Source of the DNA: an uncultured Clostridia bacterium
Lineage (GTDB): Bacteria; Bacillota; Clostridia; UBA1381
NCBI GenBank assembly: GCA_947631085.1
Contig: CANRJY010000019.1
Location: 1 to 39,929 of the forward strand
Length of the DNA: 39,929 nt
Direction of reading: 5' to 3'
The notes beneath the pieces were generated by a model. The model was not told where the DNA came from and searched no databases. It saw nothing but the letters and a program-made list of their open reading frames with translations. This document shows, in pieces, positions 1-7,643 of this stretch (its first letter is position 1; each line of letters begins with the position of its first letter). A program made the position numbers and the translations under genes.

Positions 1-3
1 CAT
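1..3 (-). other. Start codon of a minus-strand gene leaving the left edge
   Basis: Bases 3 to 1 read ATG on the minus strand, preceded at good spacing by AGGAGGTG. A gene therefore very likely starts here and runs out of the window. Nothing of its product can be seen. Confidence 0.6.
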
Positions 4-29
4 AAAATCACCTCCTATGGTTTTCTTTT

Positions 30-58
30 ATTATACCATAGGAGGTGTTTTTTGTCTA
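30..58 (-). promoter_or_regulatory. Sigma-A promoter inside a perfect palindrome
   Basis: On the minus strand TAGACA (58-53) and TATAAT (35-30) are separated by 17 bases, with a TGG extended -10. A perfect 12-bp inverted repeat (9-20 with 36-47) surrounds the -10 box. Its left arm contains the Shine-Dalgarno sequence of the next gene and its right arm lies in the promoter spacer. This promoter serves the gene beginning at base 3, not hisS. Confidence 0.65.
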
Positions 59-103
59 TTGTCCGTTTTTTCTGGGGATGTTCACCGTTCGGAAGCGGTT
101 TTA

Positions 104-1324
104 TTATGCCAATTTGCGTATATCATCGGCGCTTCCGCAGAAGCAGAAGCCGTAATAGCCGTTTTCTTTCAGCCTGTCAAGATACTTCGATAATTTCTTC
201 GGCCTTTCATTCAGCGAAACCTCATATTCGTTTCGAAGTGACTCCGCCTCGCGCACAGCCTCGGCAATATTTTCCGCGTCATAAAAAAGCGCTAACTTTT
301 TCTTCGCGTCGGGTATTTTATAACCGGCGTCGCGCAGTATCGCGAAAATACGCTCAAAACCGATTGAAAAACCTACCGCCGGTATCTGTTCGCCTGTAAA
401 CTTTCCGATTAGATTATCATATCTGCCGCCGCCCGCGATTGAGCCGCGGAATTTATTGCTTACGACCTCGAACACGGTACCTGTATAATAACCCTGTCCG
501 CGCACAAGCGATATGTCAAATTTAATATCATAGCCGTCCGCCAGTTCGTCTGAGACCGTAATAATTTTCTCAATATCCTCCACGGCTTCCGCGCCGCAAA
601 TTTCCTTGATGTTTTCAACCGACAGCGGTCTTGCGATAGTCTGAGCGAACTTGTCCACCGCCGAAGCGGCAAATCCCTTTTCGCGGAGCTCCTCCGTTAC
701 GCCGTCGGCACCGATTTTATCGAGCTTATCAAACGTAACGCATACGCTGTCGAGTTGGCTTTCCTCAAATCCCACGCTTAGAAGCAGCGATTTCAAAATG
801 CGTCTGTCATTTATCTTAACCGTGAAATCACCCACGCCGATAGCGAGCAGCGCCTTGGCTGTGGTATGTATCAACTCTATCTCGCAGCCGATGGATTTTG
901 AGCCGATAATATCAATATCGCACTGAACAAACTCGCGAAGTCTGCCCTTCTGCGGTCTTTCCGCGCGGTATACGCTGCCTATCTGTATACACTTTGCCGG
1001 AGTCAGCAGCTTTTCGCGATTGTTTGCATAATACCGCGAGAGCGGCAGCGTCAAATCGTAACGCAGTCCCATATCACAGAGCTCGCCGCCCGTTTCAAGC
1101 GCTTTTTCCAATTTATCGCCGCGTTTTAAAATTTTGAAAATAAGATTCAGATTGTCGCCGCCGTCGCTTTTATCGAGATTTTCTATATCCTCAACAGCCG
1201 GCGTCATTATCCTCTCAAAGCCCGCGTCGGTATACGTCTTTAAAATTATATTTTGTAAATAATCACGAAGTCTCACTTCCTCGGGAAGATAATCGTTCGT
1301 ACCCTTCACCGTTGTTTTTTTCAT
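104..1324 (-). CDS. hisS: Histidine--tRNA ligase
   Basis: Class II aminoacyl-tRNA synthetase that charges tRNA-His in the cytoplasm. The 406 residues begin MKKTTVKGTNDYLPEE. They contain motif 2 (YRAERPQKGRLREFVQCD), the histidine-A-like segment LVRGQGYYTGTVFEV and motif 3 (GGGRYDNLIG ... GFSIGFERI). The usual GLDYY is GQGYY here, a variant I believe occurs in some clostridial HisRS. After the catalytic core the anticodon-binding domain seems short (about 60 residues, ending CGSADDIRKLA) compared with about 90 in typical HisRS. It is the last gene of the division/cell-wall operon, and its ATG lies inside the 3' end of murG, preceded by GAGAGGA, which suggests translational coupling. A HisZ-like paralogue is possible but less likely because the catalytic motifs are present. 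Confidence 0.88.
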   Translation of the reverse strand: MKKTTVKGTNDYLPEEVRLRDYLQNIILKTYTDAGFERIMTPAVEDIENLDKSDGGDNLNLIFKILKRGDKLEKALETGGELCDMGLRYDLTLPLSRYYANNREKLLTPAKCIQIGSVYRAERPQKGRLREFVQCDIDIIGSKSIGCEIELIHTTAKALLAIGVGDFTVKINDRRILKSLLLSVGFEESQLDSVCVTFDKLDKIGADGVTEELREKGFAASAVDKFAQTIARPLSVENIKEICGAEAVEDIEKIITVSDELADGYDIKFDISLVRGQGYYTGTVFEVVSNKFRGSIAGGGRYDNLIGKFTGEQIPAVGFSIGFERIFAILRDAGYKIPDAKKKLALFYDAENIAEAVREAESLRNEYEVSLNERPKKLSKYLDRLKENGYYGFCFCGSADDIRKLA

Positions 1325-2444
1325 TCCGTTTTATTCCTCTCAGTTTTTTATCCGCCATTTTCAGCATCAAATCGTAAATACGCTCCAGCGCGTCGGTCAC
1401 AGCCAGCTTTTTCAGGTTTTTCGACATCTCGGAGAGCGTTTTTTTGTCGTCAATCATGGACATCATTTTACCATACAAAATATCGCTTGTCAAGTCGGGC
1501 TCGGTTATTACGGCAGCCGCGCCCTCCCGCTCAAATTCTCGCGCGTTCTGCTCCTGATGATTGCGAACCACGTTCGGCGACGGAATCAGAACGGACGGCT
1601 TCCCAAGCGCGGCAATCTCGCTCACGGTAATCGCTCCCGAGCGCGCTATAACAAGATCCGCCGCCGCCATACAATCCGCCATGTTGTCTATATACGGCAC
1701 TACCTTAACATCGTCGTTAAGCTGTATTCCCTTTTCCTTTATCGCCTTTAAAACCTTCTCATAATTCCTGTCGCCTGTGCCGAACAAAAAGGATATTTTT
1801 CCGTCACTGACGATTTTATCGAGCATTCCCACGACCGTATCGTTAATTTTATCAGCGCCGAGACTGCCTCCGAAAACAAGCACGAACGGCTTTGTTATAC
1901 CGAGCTTTTTTCGCGCCGCGCCGTAATCTGCGGCAAGGATTTCGCCTCGTATCGGATTCCCCGTGACAACGCACTTATCCTTGGCGGTCATATGGTTTAT
2001 GGTTTCCTTAAAGCTCACAGCGACATAGCTTACATACTTTTCCGCGCCGCGTACAGTAAGCCCTGGATACACGTTCTGCTCGTGAATAAGCGCGGGTATA
2101 CGAGCTTTTTTTGCCGCTATCGCGACCGGACCGCTTACATATCCGCCGGTACACACTATACAGTCCGGCTTAAAGCTTTTTATCAATTTTTTACAGTCAT
2201 TGTTCGCTTTAATAAGCTTTCTCATAACCGAAATATTTTTTAATAAATGCTTTCTGTTGAAACCCTCAATATCTATAAATTTGAGATCGTATCCGGCTTT
2301 CGGGACAAGCTTTGTTTCCATTCCGCTTTTCGTGCCGACAAAAATCGCTTCGAGATTTTCATCCCGCGATTTCGCGTAATCGGCGATCGATATGGCGGGG
2401 TTTATATGACCGCCCGTGCCGCCGCCGGCAAAAATTACTCTCAT
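1263..2444 (-). CDS. murG: UDP-GlcNAc:lipid I N-acetylglucosaminyltransferase MurG
   Basis: GT28 glycosyltransferase that converts lipid I to lipid II on the inner face of the membrane. The N-terminus has the glycine-rich loop FAGGGTGGHINPA, IHEQN follows near residue 120, and the C-terminal domain has the donor-site segment RSGAITVSEIAALGKPS and NHQEQNA. At 393 residues it is longer than the usual 355-370 because of a charged tail of about 25 residues. The last 62 bases overlap hisS. The start is preceded by AGGAGG and lies 11 bases after the ftsW stop. It belongs to the same operon as mraY and ftsW, matching its biochemical order. Confidence 0.95.
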   Translation of the reverse strand: MRVIFAGGGTGGHINPAISIADYAKSRDENLEAIFVGTKSGMETKLVPKAGYDLKFIDIEGFNRKHLLKNISVMRKLIKANNDCKKLIKSFKPDCIVCTGGYVSGPVAIAAKKARIPALIHEQNVYPGLTVRGAEKYVSYVAVSFKETINHMTAKDKCVVTGNPIRGEILAADYGAARKKLGITKPFVLVFGGSLGADKINDTVVGMLDKIVSDGKISFLFGTGDRNYEKVLKAIKEKGIQLNDDVKVVPYIDNMADCMAAADLVIARSGAITVSEIAALGKPSVLIPSPNVVRNHQEQNAREFEREGAAAVITEPDLTSDILYGKMMSMIDDKKTLSEMSKNLKKLAVTDALERIYDLMLKMADKKLRGIKRNEKNNGEGYERLSSRGSETS

Positions 2445-2455
2445 ATTTTATCCTC

Positions 2456-3673
2456 CTAATAATTCCTTGCGGAATATCGTGATATATTCAAAAGCACTCC
2501 CATTTCCAAAAGAAGCGTCATTATCGCCGTGCCGCCGTAGCTGAAAAACGGCAGAGACACGCCCGTGTTAGGCATACTTGACGTTGCAACGGCTATATTC
2601 ATGGTAGTCTGTATCGCGAGCTGAGCCGCTATTCCGACCGCCACGAGAGTGCTGTATGTATCGGGCGCGTTCATGGCAATTCTCACCGCGCGCACTATAA
2701 GCATCGCAAACAGCAATATTACAACAGCCGCGCCGATAAGCCCCAATTCTTCGCACACAATCGCGAATATGTAGTCGTTATACGGCTCCGGCAAATATCC
2801 GTATTTCTGTATGCTCTGTCCGAGACCGCGTCCGAAAATTCCTCCGGAACCTATCGCGTACAAGCCCTGTACGACCTGATAGCTTGTATTCTGCACATCG
2901 CCGAACGGTTTTAAAAAGCTGATGATTCTGTTCCATCGCACGGGGCTTAGCAAGTAAACTCCCAGCGTTCCGATCGCTCCGACCGGCAGAGCGGCTATTG
3001 CTATCGGCTTTATGGGGGTTCCCCCCGCGACCATAAGCGTTACGCCTATTCCGGCTATAATGATCGCTCCGCTCAGGTGAGGCTCCAACAGCATTAATAT
3101 AACTATCAGCACGATCCACGCAAAAAACGGGATATTTCCTTCGAGTTTTTTCAGGTCATATTTGCCCTGCGATATTAACAGCGCAAAGTACATCGCTATA
3201 ATAGGCTTCATAAACTCTGACGGCTGGATTTGAATACCCGGAATAGGCAGCCATCTGCGCGCGCCGTTAAAGCTTTTTCCGATAAACGGTATTGCGACAA
3301 GTATCAGAAGTATTACGCATACGCGCATCATCAGCGGAACAAACGGCTTATATCTGTCAAAATTGATTCTCGATACAAACCACATTCCCACTACGCCGAT
3401 AGCCGTAAACACCATTTGTCTTTTAAAGAAATAATAAGGATCGCCGAAGTCCGAGCTTCCGGCAGGCGACGACGCGGAAAGCAGCATCACAAGACCTATC
3501 GACAAAAGCAGCACAACAAGACAGAGGAACGTGTAATCTATATCCCCCGTCATTCTGCGTGCATTCTCGCGCAGTCTGCGCGCGGCTGCCTTGTCGGTCT
3601 GCTGCTTTTTCTTTGTTGCTTGTCTCTTGTCAGCCGCTTGTCTTTTGTCTCTGTCTCTTGTTTGCTGTGCCAT
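2456..3673 (-). CDS. ftsW: SEDS peptidoglycan polymerase FtsW/SpoVE
   Basis: Polytopic SEDS-family glycosyltransferase that polymerises lipid II, working with a class B PBP such as the one encoded upstream in this operon. Residues 1-45 form a very basic cytoplasmic extension rich in K, R, Q and A, with repeats of the type DKRQA. About ten membrane helices follow. The hallmark segment PNTGVSLPFFSYGG is near residue 370. The start ATG follows GGGAGGTGG. The gene sits directly between mraY and murG where murD would normally lie upstream. FtsW (division) and SpoVE (sporulation) cannot be separated from sequence alone. Confidence 0.93.
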   Translation of the reverse strand: MAQQTRDRDKRQAADKRQATKKKQQTDKAAARRLRENARRMTGDIDYTFLCLVVLLLSIGLVMLLSASSPAGSSDFGDPYYFFKRQMVFTAIGVVGMWFVSRINFDRYKPFVPLMMRVCVILLILVAIPFIGKSFNGARRWLPIPGIQIQPSEFMKPIIAMYFALLISQGKYDLKKLEGNIPFFAWIVLIVILMLLEPHLSGAIIIAGIGVTLMVAGGTPIKPIAIAALPVGAIGTLGVYLLSPVRWNRIISFLKPFGDVQNTSYQVVQGLYAIGSGGIFGRGLGQSIQKYGYLPEPYNDYIFAIVCEELGLIGAAVVILLFAMLIVRAVRIAMNAPDTYSTLVAVGIAAQLAIQTTMNIAVATSSMPNTGVSLPFFSYGGTAIMTLLLEMGVLLNISRYSARNY

Positions 3674-3688
3674 TGTGCCACCTCCCGA

Positions 3689-4714
3689 TTAAATCGCCAA
3701 ATATGCGATTACACACAGAATCAATGTCACCGCTGTAAATACCGTCACGATTTTTACCTCGCTCCAGCCGCACATCTCAAAATGATGATGCAGCGGACTC
3801 ATCTTGAATATCCGTCTGCCTTCTCCGTATTTTTTCTTTGTGTACTTAAAATATGCCGTCTGCATTATTACCGAAAGCGTCTCCGCGAGATATACAAAGC
3901 CCACAAGGATAAGGAATAAATGCAGTCCGGTGTCTATTGCCATAAGAACTACCGCCGCGCCCAGAAAAAGAGAGCCTGTATCGCCCATAAATACGCGCGC
4001 GGGGTATCTGTTGTATATAAGAAAACCCAAAAGCGCACCGAATACAGCCGCCGCAAGGCTCGATATTCCGAACTCGCTGAAAATTATAAACGCCGATGCT
4101 GCAAAAAAAGCGCTGACGACCACAGTAACGCTAGACGCGAGACCGTCCAGTCCGTCCGTGAGATTTACCGCATTCACAACGGCGCATACAAGGAATATCA
4201 CAAACGGGATATAAAGCCAAACAGGCATCGTCCATGTTATTCCGACAAACGGGATGATAATATCGGTTTTAAGCTCGCCCGCCATATACAGCGCCATGAC
4301 GTATACTATCGCCAAAAACACCTGCATAAGGAATTTCTGCGCCGCTGTTAAGCCGAGATTACGCTTCTTTACAACCTTGATATAATCATCGATAAATCCT
4401 ATTATTCCGAAACCGAGCGACACAAGGAACACAAGGATTCCGCGCCCCTGCGCAACCGAGAAATTTCCTCTTACGGCTGAAATCACAGCGGTTACCGCAA
4501 CTGCCGCGGCTATTCCCGTTATAAACATAATTCCGCCCATAGTAGGCGTGCCTGATTTCTTCTGATGCCATTTCGGACCCTCCTCGCGGATCTCCTGTCC
4601 GAATTTAAGCTTATGCAGCCACGGTATAAACACGGGGCCCAGTATAGCCGTTACCGCGAACGCAAGCGCCGCCGGAAGCAGCGACGACATCAGCATCTCC
4701 TTTAACAACTCCAT
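3689..4714 (-). CDS. mraY: Phospho-N-acetylmuramoyl-pentapeptide transferase
   Basis: Integral membrane enzyme that transfers phospho-MurNAc-pentapeptide from UDP to undecaprenyl phosphate, giving lipid I. The 341 residues contain the family landmarks KSGTPTMGGI, the acidic IGFIDDYIKV, NLTDGLDGLA and the cytoplasmic histidine loop SPLHHHFEMCGW, with about ten hydrophobic helices. AAAGGAG precedes the ATG. The spacing of 35 bases to murF and 15 to ftsW fits one transcript. Confidence 0.96.
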   Translation of the reverse strand: MELLKEMLMSSLLPAALAFAVTAILGPVFIPWLHKLKFGQEIREEGPKWHQKKSGTPTMGGIMFITGIAAAVAVTAVISAVRGNFSVAQGRGILVFLVSLGFGIIGFIDDYIKVVKKRNLGLTAAQKFLMQVFLAIVYVMALYMAGELKTDIIIPFVGITWTMPVWLYIPFVIFLVCAVVNAVNLTDGLDGLASSVTVVVSAFFAASAFIIFSEFGISSLAAAVFGALLGFLIYNRYPARVFMGDTGSLFLGAAVVLMAIDTGLHLFLILVGFVYLAETLSVIMQTAYFKYTKKKYGEGRRIFKMSPLHHHFEMCGWSEVKIVTVFTAVTLILCVIAYLAI

Positions 4715-4749
4715 ATTTTACTGCTCCTTTTGTAAATTTATATTCGGTA

Positions 4750-6114
4750 TTACTTGATTATCTGATAAATTTTCTCAAATTTCATCCCATGCGACGCTTT
4801 TATGAGAACCGCGTCGCCTTCCTTTACCTCGTTCCTGACGAACTCAGCCGCCGCGTCGGTATCCGCGAATGAGAAAATATTTTTCATTCCATTGTCAGCG
4901 GCGCCCTTCGCTATCAGCTCCGCATTTTTACCTGCGGTAATCAACACATCAACTCCGTTTTTGACAACCGCCTCTCCCAAAGCATAATGCGCGTCCTCGG
5001 CATAGCTGCCCATCTCGAGCATATCGCCGAGAACGGCTGTTTTTCTGCGTCCTTCGGCATATGAGAGCACCTCGAGCGCCACTCTCATCGACGACGGGGA
5101 AGCGTTATAAAAATCTTTGATGATCTGCACTCCGTTTGCCTCCTCGACAGCCAAACGGTTTTCGGTATAGCGGCACTCGGATATGCCTTTTGCGCAGTCC
5201 TCAAGCGAAACTCCGAAATAACGTCCGGCGCACACCGCTGCAAGAGCATTATAAACGTTGTGCGGGCCCGGCTGAGTTACTGTAACGCGTGTTTCTTCTC
5301 CGTCCGCGCAGACCGTAAATTCCATGCCGTGCAGACCGTTATTAACTATATCCTTCGCGTAAACGTCGTTTTCGGGATTTGTTATACCATAATATACTAC
5401 TTTATACGGCGCGTTTTTATTCACCGTTGATAAATAATCGTCGTCGCCGTTTACGATTAATGTGTTTTTCTCTGTAAAATTTTCGGTTATTTCCATTTTA
5501 GCCTTGAAAATACCCTCCCGCGAACCGAGATTTTCTATATGCGACATTCCTATGTTGGTGATTACCGCCGCGTCCGGCTTAACGATTCCCGCGAGATACG
5601 ATATTTCCCCGAAATGATTCATGCCCATTTCTATTACGGCGCGCTCGTGCTCCTTTTCAAGCCCGAACACCGTTTTCGGAACTCCTATATCGTTATTGTA
5701 ATTATTTTGGGTTTTCAGCGTTTTGTACTTTGCGCTGACAGCCGCGTGCATTAAATCCTTTGTCGTGGTTTTGCCCACGCTTCCGGTAATAGATATGACC
5801 GGAACTCTGTATTTATCCATATAGTACCGCGCGATATCGCCTAAAGCCTTAAGTGTGTCCTTTACTCTCACAACAGTCTTTCCGTCGGGCACTCCCTCCA
5901 CGTCCTTATGGACAATAACAGCGTCCGCGCCGTTTTCAAACGCCGAGCATATGTAATTATGTCCGTCACGCTCCGCCACGAGCGGCACAAATAAGCCGCT
6001 GCTCTGCATTTCGCGCGAATCCGTCGATATATTTTTAATTACGGCGTCCAAAGTCCCGCACACGAGCGTTCCCTCCGTAGCCGCAATAATATCTTGCACT
6101 GTCAATTCCTGCAT
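4750..6114 (-). CDS. murF: UDP-MurNAc-tripeptide--D-alanyl-D-alanine ligase
   Basis: ATP-dependent Mur ligase that adds D-Ala-D-Ala to complete the UDP-MurNAc-pentapeptide. The 454 residues have the MurF N-terminal domain, the P-loop GSVGKTTTKD at about 111-120, the NYNNDIGVP motif typical of MurF, and the Mur C-terminal domain with DFYNASPSSM. The ATG has only a weak Shine-Dalgarno (GAGTGG) and follows a 71-base gap containing a strong stem-loop, so its translation or transcription may be tuned separately from murE. Confidence 0.95.
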   Translation of the reverse strand: MQELTVQDIIAATEGTLVCGTLDAVIKNISTDSREMQSSGLFVPLVAERDGHNYICSAFENGADAVIVHKDVEGVPDGKTVVRVKDTLKALGDIARYYMDKYRVPVISITGSVGKTTTKDLMHAAVSAKYKTLKTQNNYNNDIGVPKTVFGLEKEHERAVIEMGMNHFGEISYLAGIVKPDAAVITNIGMSHIENLGSREGIFKAKMEITENFTEKNTLIVNGDDDYLSTVNKNAPYKVVYYGITNPENDVYAKDIVNNGLHGMEFTVCADGEETRVTVTQPGPHNVYNALAAVCAGRYFGVSLEDCAKGISECRYTENRLAVEEANGVQIIKDFYNASPSSMRVALEVLSYAEGRRKTAVLGDMLEMGSYAEDAHYALGEAVVKNGVDVLITAGKNAELIAKGAADNGMKNIFSFADTDAAAEFVRNEVKEGDAVLIKASHGMKFEKIYQIIK

Positions 6115-6145
6115 ATAACCACTCTTTCCCGAATTTTTTCAAATC

Positions 6146-6184
6146 TTGACAAAACGGGGGTGTCAACAGACATCCCCCTGTCAA
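6146..6184 (-). terminator. Stem-loop between murE and murF (attenuator candidate)
   Basis: GGGGGTGTC (6156-6164) pairs with GACATCCCCC (6169-6178, one bulged base) around the loop AACA. An outer TTGACA (6146-6151) pairs with TGTCAA (6179-6184). On the minus strand the inner stem is followed by GTTTTG, a weak U-run, so partial termination or RNA processing is plausible. Confidence 0.5.
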
Positions 6185-6185
6185 A

Positions 6186-7622
6186 TTACTTATTTAAAAA
6201 GCTCCATACAACGACTCTCTCGTCAAAATCCCGCTTTTCTTTTCCTATTATCTGATACGTTTCCTGACCCTTCCCCGCCAGGATTATAACGTCGTCCTTC
6301 TTTGCGAATTTAAGCGCGTAGCCTATCGCCTCTCGTCTGTCCGTTATAACCGTATACTTACCGTCGGTGCGCTTCATTCCTTCCTCGATCATATCTATGA
6401 TTGCTTTCGGATCCTCGGTTCTCGGATTGTCCGACGTGATTATGCTGTAATCCGAAAGTTTTCCGGCGATTTCGCCCATGATCGGGCGTTTTGTGCTGTC
6501 ACGGTCGCCGCCGCAGCCGAAAAGCGTTATTACTCTGCCCTTCGCAAATTCCTTAACCGTGCTTATGATATTTTCCAATCCGTCGGGGCTGTGAGCGTAG
6601 TCAATCAGAACGGTGTAGTCAGTATTCGTAGGCACTACCTCTACTCTGCCTATAACGCCCTTCGCGTTGGCAAGACCCTTTATAACCGTGTCCATATCCA
6701 TTCCGAGCTGAAGTGCCGCTCCCGCCGCGCACAGCGCGTTGTACACGCTGAATTTACCCGGTATCGCCAAGTGAGCCTTATACTGCGCGCCTTCAAATAC
6801 GATTGTAAAGTCAACGCCGCGCGCCGTTATTTCAATATCCTTAGCCATCAGCTCCGCGTCGGACTCAAGACCGATTTTCAGCACCTCGCATTTCGCGCCT
6901 TCCGCTATTATTCTGCCGTCCGCGTCATCGCAGTTTATAACGCCCTTATCGCACATATCGAACAGCTTCGCCTTGGCGTTTCTGTAGTTTTCCATAGTCT
7001 TATGGAAATCGAGATGATCCTGTGTGAGATTTGTGAATACTCCCACGTCAAACTGACAGCCGTGTACTCTCTCAAGCTCAAGCGCGTGGCTTGAAACCTC
7101 CATTACGACGTATTCGGCGTCGCTCTCCGCCATTTCCGCGAAAAGCTTTTGAAGCTCAAGCGCGTTCGGCGTGGTTGGGGTCGTGCTCTGGGTTACCAAG
7201 ACCTTATCGCCTATTATGTTTTGGTTTGTTCCTATTACTCCGACGCGCTTTCCGGCGGTTTCGAGTATGCTTTTTATCAGATAAGTAATAGTAGTTTTTC
7301 CGTTAGTACCCGTCACTCCGACAAGCCTGAAATTAGCCGAGGGGTTATTGTAAAACTTGCACGCTAACTCAGCCACCGCAATACGGGAATTTTCCACATA
7401 TATCACAGGCACGCCGACGTCTATCTTATCCTCCGCGACAATCAGAGCCGCGCCGTTTTCCTCGGCGGATTTTGCGTATTTATGACCGTCCGTTTCAAAT
7501 CCCTTCATACATACAAATACGTTTCCGGCGGACACTCCTCTCGAATCATACGCCACTCCGGTAATATCAATATCCTCAAGTCCGGCATTCCATTTATCTC
7601 CGAACAGTTCACTTGCAAGCAT
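6186..7622 (-). CDS. murE: UDP-MurNAc-L-Ala-D-Glu--meso-diaminopimelate ligase
   Basis: Mur ligase that adds the third amino acid of the peptidoglycan stem. The 478 residues contain the P-loop GTNGKTT at 105-111, HSPDGLENI, and DNPR at 398-401. The arginine of DNPR is the known determinant for meso-diaminopimelate rather than lysine, so the wall is probably A1-gamma type. The start ATG follows AGGGGG and lies 21 bases after the PBP gene. Confidence 0.95.
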   Translation of the reverse strand: MLASELFGDKWNAGLEDIDITGVAYDSRGVSAGNVFVCMKGFETDGHKYAKSAEENGAALIVAEDKIDVGVPVIYVENSRIAVAELACKFYNNPSANFRLVGVTGTNGKTTITYLIKSILETAGKRVGVIGTNQNIIGDKVLVTQSTTPTTPNALELQKLFAEMAESDAEYVVMEVSSHALELERVHGCQFDVGVFTNLTQDHLDFHKTMENYRNAKAKLFDMCDKGVINCDDADGRIIAEGAKCEVLKIGLESDAELMAKDIEITARGVDFTIVFEGAQYKAHLAIPGKFSVYNALCAAGAALQLGMDMDTVIKGLANAKGVIGRVEVVPTNTDYTVLIDYAHSPDGLENIISTVKEFAKGRVITLFGCGGDRDSTKRPIMGEIAGKLSDYSIITSDNPRTEDPKAIIDMIEEGMKRTDGKYTVITDRREAIGYALKFAKKDDVIILAGKGQETYQIIGKEKRDFDERVVVWSFLNK

Positions 7623-7643
7623 TTCTGATTCCCCCTCTGATTA

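Noticed and set aside
9-53. Palindrome at the left edge as a rho-independent terminator
   Set aside because: On the minus strand, the direction of hisS, no U-run follows the stem. The T-run on the other side belongs to the plus strand, where no gene ends. The overlap with promoter and Shine-Dalgarno explains it better.
3230-4351. Long plus-strand reading frames opposite ftsW and mraY
   Set aside because: They are shadows of strongly conserved minus-strand genes, rich in R, K, Y and H, without Shine-Dalgarno sequences or recognisable domains.
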